This document shows, piece by piece, positions 62,895 through 64,000 of a stretch of DNA of 64,000 nt (positions within the stretch are counted from its first letter, which is position 1; each line of letters begins with the position of its first letter). A program made the position numbers and the translations under genes. Origin of the DNA: Arcticibacter tournemirensis (GTDB taxonomy: Bacteria; Bacteroidota; Bacteroidia; Sphingobacteriales; Sphingobacteriaceae); NCBI RefSeq assembly GCF_006716645.1, contig NZ_VFPL01000001.1, positions 3,534,001 through 3,598,000 of the forward strand. The letters run 5' to 3'. Under the pieces are notes generated by a model. It saw nothing but the letters and a program-made list of their open reading frames with translations, made no database searches and was not told the origin of the DNA.

Positions 62895-64000
62895 ATGAAA
62901 TTTTTCGATTCTCCGAATCGCAGTATTCTGTATTGCGGTCGGTTTAAGATTCTGCTCACAATGAAACTAACGTTGATTATCATTTTAAGCGCCATATTGC
63001 AGGTTCACGGCGTTGGCTATGCTCAAAAAGTAAGCATTAGCCAGAATGATATTACGCTTCGTCAGGTATTTAAGGAGATAAACAAGCAAACTGGATATAA
63101 GTTCCTGTACAGCACCGAGATGCTGAAGAACAGCAAACCTGTTAGCGTCCATTTCAAGAATGCTCCCCTGTCGGATATCCTTGAAAAATGCTTCGAAGAA
63201 CAGGCGCTTACCTTTAAAATTATCGATAAAACGATTATTGTAAAACAGAAGGAACAGCCGGCGATCACGAATAAACCGGCGCCTCCAAGCCTGCAGATAG
63301 CCGTGAAAGGAAAGGTCACCGACGAGAAAGGAGCGCCCCTGCCCGGAGTTAGCGTAAAGGTGGAAGGAACTTCCATTGGTGTCAGCACTGATTTAAATGG
63401 CAACTTCTCGATCGCCCTTCCCGACAACCGCCACAGGCTGCTTTTTAGTTTTATCGGTTTTGCGAGTCAGACGGTCACTATTAGCGGGCAGACTAATATT
63501 CATGTTGTACTAAAAGAAGAAATGACCTCTCTGAATGAAGTTGTGGTCGTGGGATATTCGTCGCAGAAGAAAAAGGATTTGACGGGTGCAGTTTCCATAG
63601 TGAACGTGGAGGAAATGACAAAACAGCCCTCTCCTTCCATAAGCAACCTGCTGCAGGGCCAGGCATCCGGAGTGACCATCCTGGGTTCCGGGCAGCCCGG
63701 CGAAGCGCCCCAGATCAGGATCCGCGGACTGAACACTTTTGGAAACAATACCCCTCTGTTCGTAATAGATGGGGTTCCTACGCAAAATGTTTCGGATATT
63801 AATCCGAACGACATAGCATCTATGCAGGTGTTAAAGGATGCCGGCTCGGCATCTATCTACGGTTCAAGGGCGTCAAACGGGGTCATCATTGTCACTACAA
63901 AAAGCGGAACCGGTAAAGTTAAGATTCAATACGATGCCTACTATGGGACACAGCGGCCTAAGAGTGGCAATGTATGGGACATTCTTTCGCCGCAGGAAAT
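62895..64000 (+). CDS. SusC-like receptor with STN signalling domain (partial, runs off window)
   Basis: At least 368 residues, cut by the window end. Start ATG 62895 (MKFFDSPNRSILYC...) or the internal ATG before KLTLIIILSAILQVHG. Signal peptide ends near GVGYAQ, then an STN domain (ITLRQVFKEINKQTGYKFLY), carboxypeptidase-regulatory-like domain (KGKVTDEKGAPLPGVSVKV), TonB box NEVVVVGYSSQKK, and plug (MQVLKDAGSASIYGSRASNG). The STN domain contacts FecR, so this is a transducing receptor regulated with the two preceding genes. Confidence 0.92.
   Translation, partial: MKFFDSPNRSILYCGRFKILLTMKLTLIIILSAILQVHGVGYAQKVSISQNDITLRQVFKEINKQTGYKFLYSTEMLKNSKPVSVHFKNAPLSDILEKCFEEQALTFKIIDKTIIVKQKEQPAITNKPAPPSLQIAVKGKVTDEKGAPLPGVSVKVEGTSIGVSTDLNGNFSIALPDNRHRLLFSFIGFASQTVTISGQTNIHVVLKEEMTSLNEVVVVGYSSQKKKDLTGAVSIVNVEEMTKQPSPSISNLLQGQASGVTILGSGQPGEAPQIRIRGLNTFGNNTPLFVIDGVPTQNVSDINPNDIASMQVLKDAGSASIYGSRASNGVIIVTTKSGTGKVKIQYDAYYGTQRPKSGNVWDILSPQE

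Noticed and set aside
1-64000. CRISPR array, tRNA or rRNA genes
   Set aside because: No regularly spaced repeats with unique spacers, and no tRNA or rRNA conserved blocks were recognised by eye; a tRNAscan/Infernal run would settle this.

Overview
The window looks like a chromosome segment of a member of the Bacteroidota, most likely a Sphingobacteriaceae (Pedobacter-like) soil or plant-associated glycan degrader. The support is four SusC/RagA proteins, three of them paired with a SusD, a hybrid two-component system (HTCS) regulator, FecI/FecR-type sigma control, few strong Shine-Dalgarno sites and TAnnTTTG promoter elements. The species cannot be named from sequence reading alone.

Layout. 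(1) 1-813: a PIN-domain toxin with a small upstream antitoxin. (2) 833-9342: peptide and amino-acid utilisation genes (M1 aminopeptidase, APC permease, DUF885 peptidase, POT peptide transporter, Xaa-Pro aminopeptidase). (3) 9355-29404: a long minus-strand polysaccharide utilisation locus (PUL) running leader ORF - susC - susD - susC - susD - DUF1735 lipoprotein - GH16 - DUF2264/GH154-like - GH43 - GH2 - BNR_4 propeller (GH145/PL27-like) - GH88. The set fits type II arabinogalactan, including its rhamnose-glucuronate caps; this is inference from families. (4) 29518-39311: a complete Tn3-family transposon with perfect 38-bp terminal inverted repeats and a 5-bp target duplication (taacc). It carries tnpA, tnpR, a candidate res site and a mercury operon (arsR, merTP, merP, merA, CsoR-like, glutaredoxin-like, Cys-rich peptide). 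Its VOC passenger gene is split by an IS3-family element (37701-39068) with a 4-bp duplication.

(5) 39356-50185: the HTCS regulator, a WG-repeat lipoprotein and an arabinofuranosidase trio (GH51, GH127, GH51). (6) 50367-51021: a HigBA toxin-antitoxin pair. (7) 51092-56894: a second susC/susD/DUF3823 set. An ISL3-family insertion (57023-58425, 8-bp duplication) lies about 130 bp upstream of its susC. (8) 58434-59597: a decayed region with a response-regulator remnant. (9) 59598-60608: an orphan hypothetical gene with GC-rich codons. (10) 60693-64000: ECF sigma factor, FecR anti-sigma factor and the start of an STN-domain SusC transducer, cut by the window end.

How it fits together: outer-membrane SusC/D pairs would import arabinogalactan fragments. 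GH16/GH43 would cut the galactan backbone. The GH51/GH127 enzymes would strip arabinose. The BNR_4, DUF2264 and GH88 enzymes would remove rhamnose-glucuronate ends. The HTCS protein would sense an oligosaccharide and activate susC. The mercury transposon landed exactly between that regulator and the susC it probably controls.
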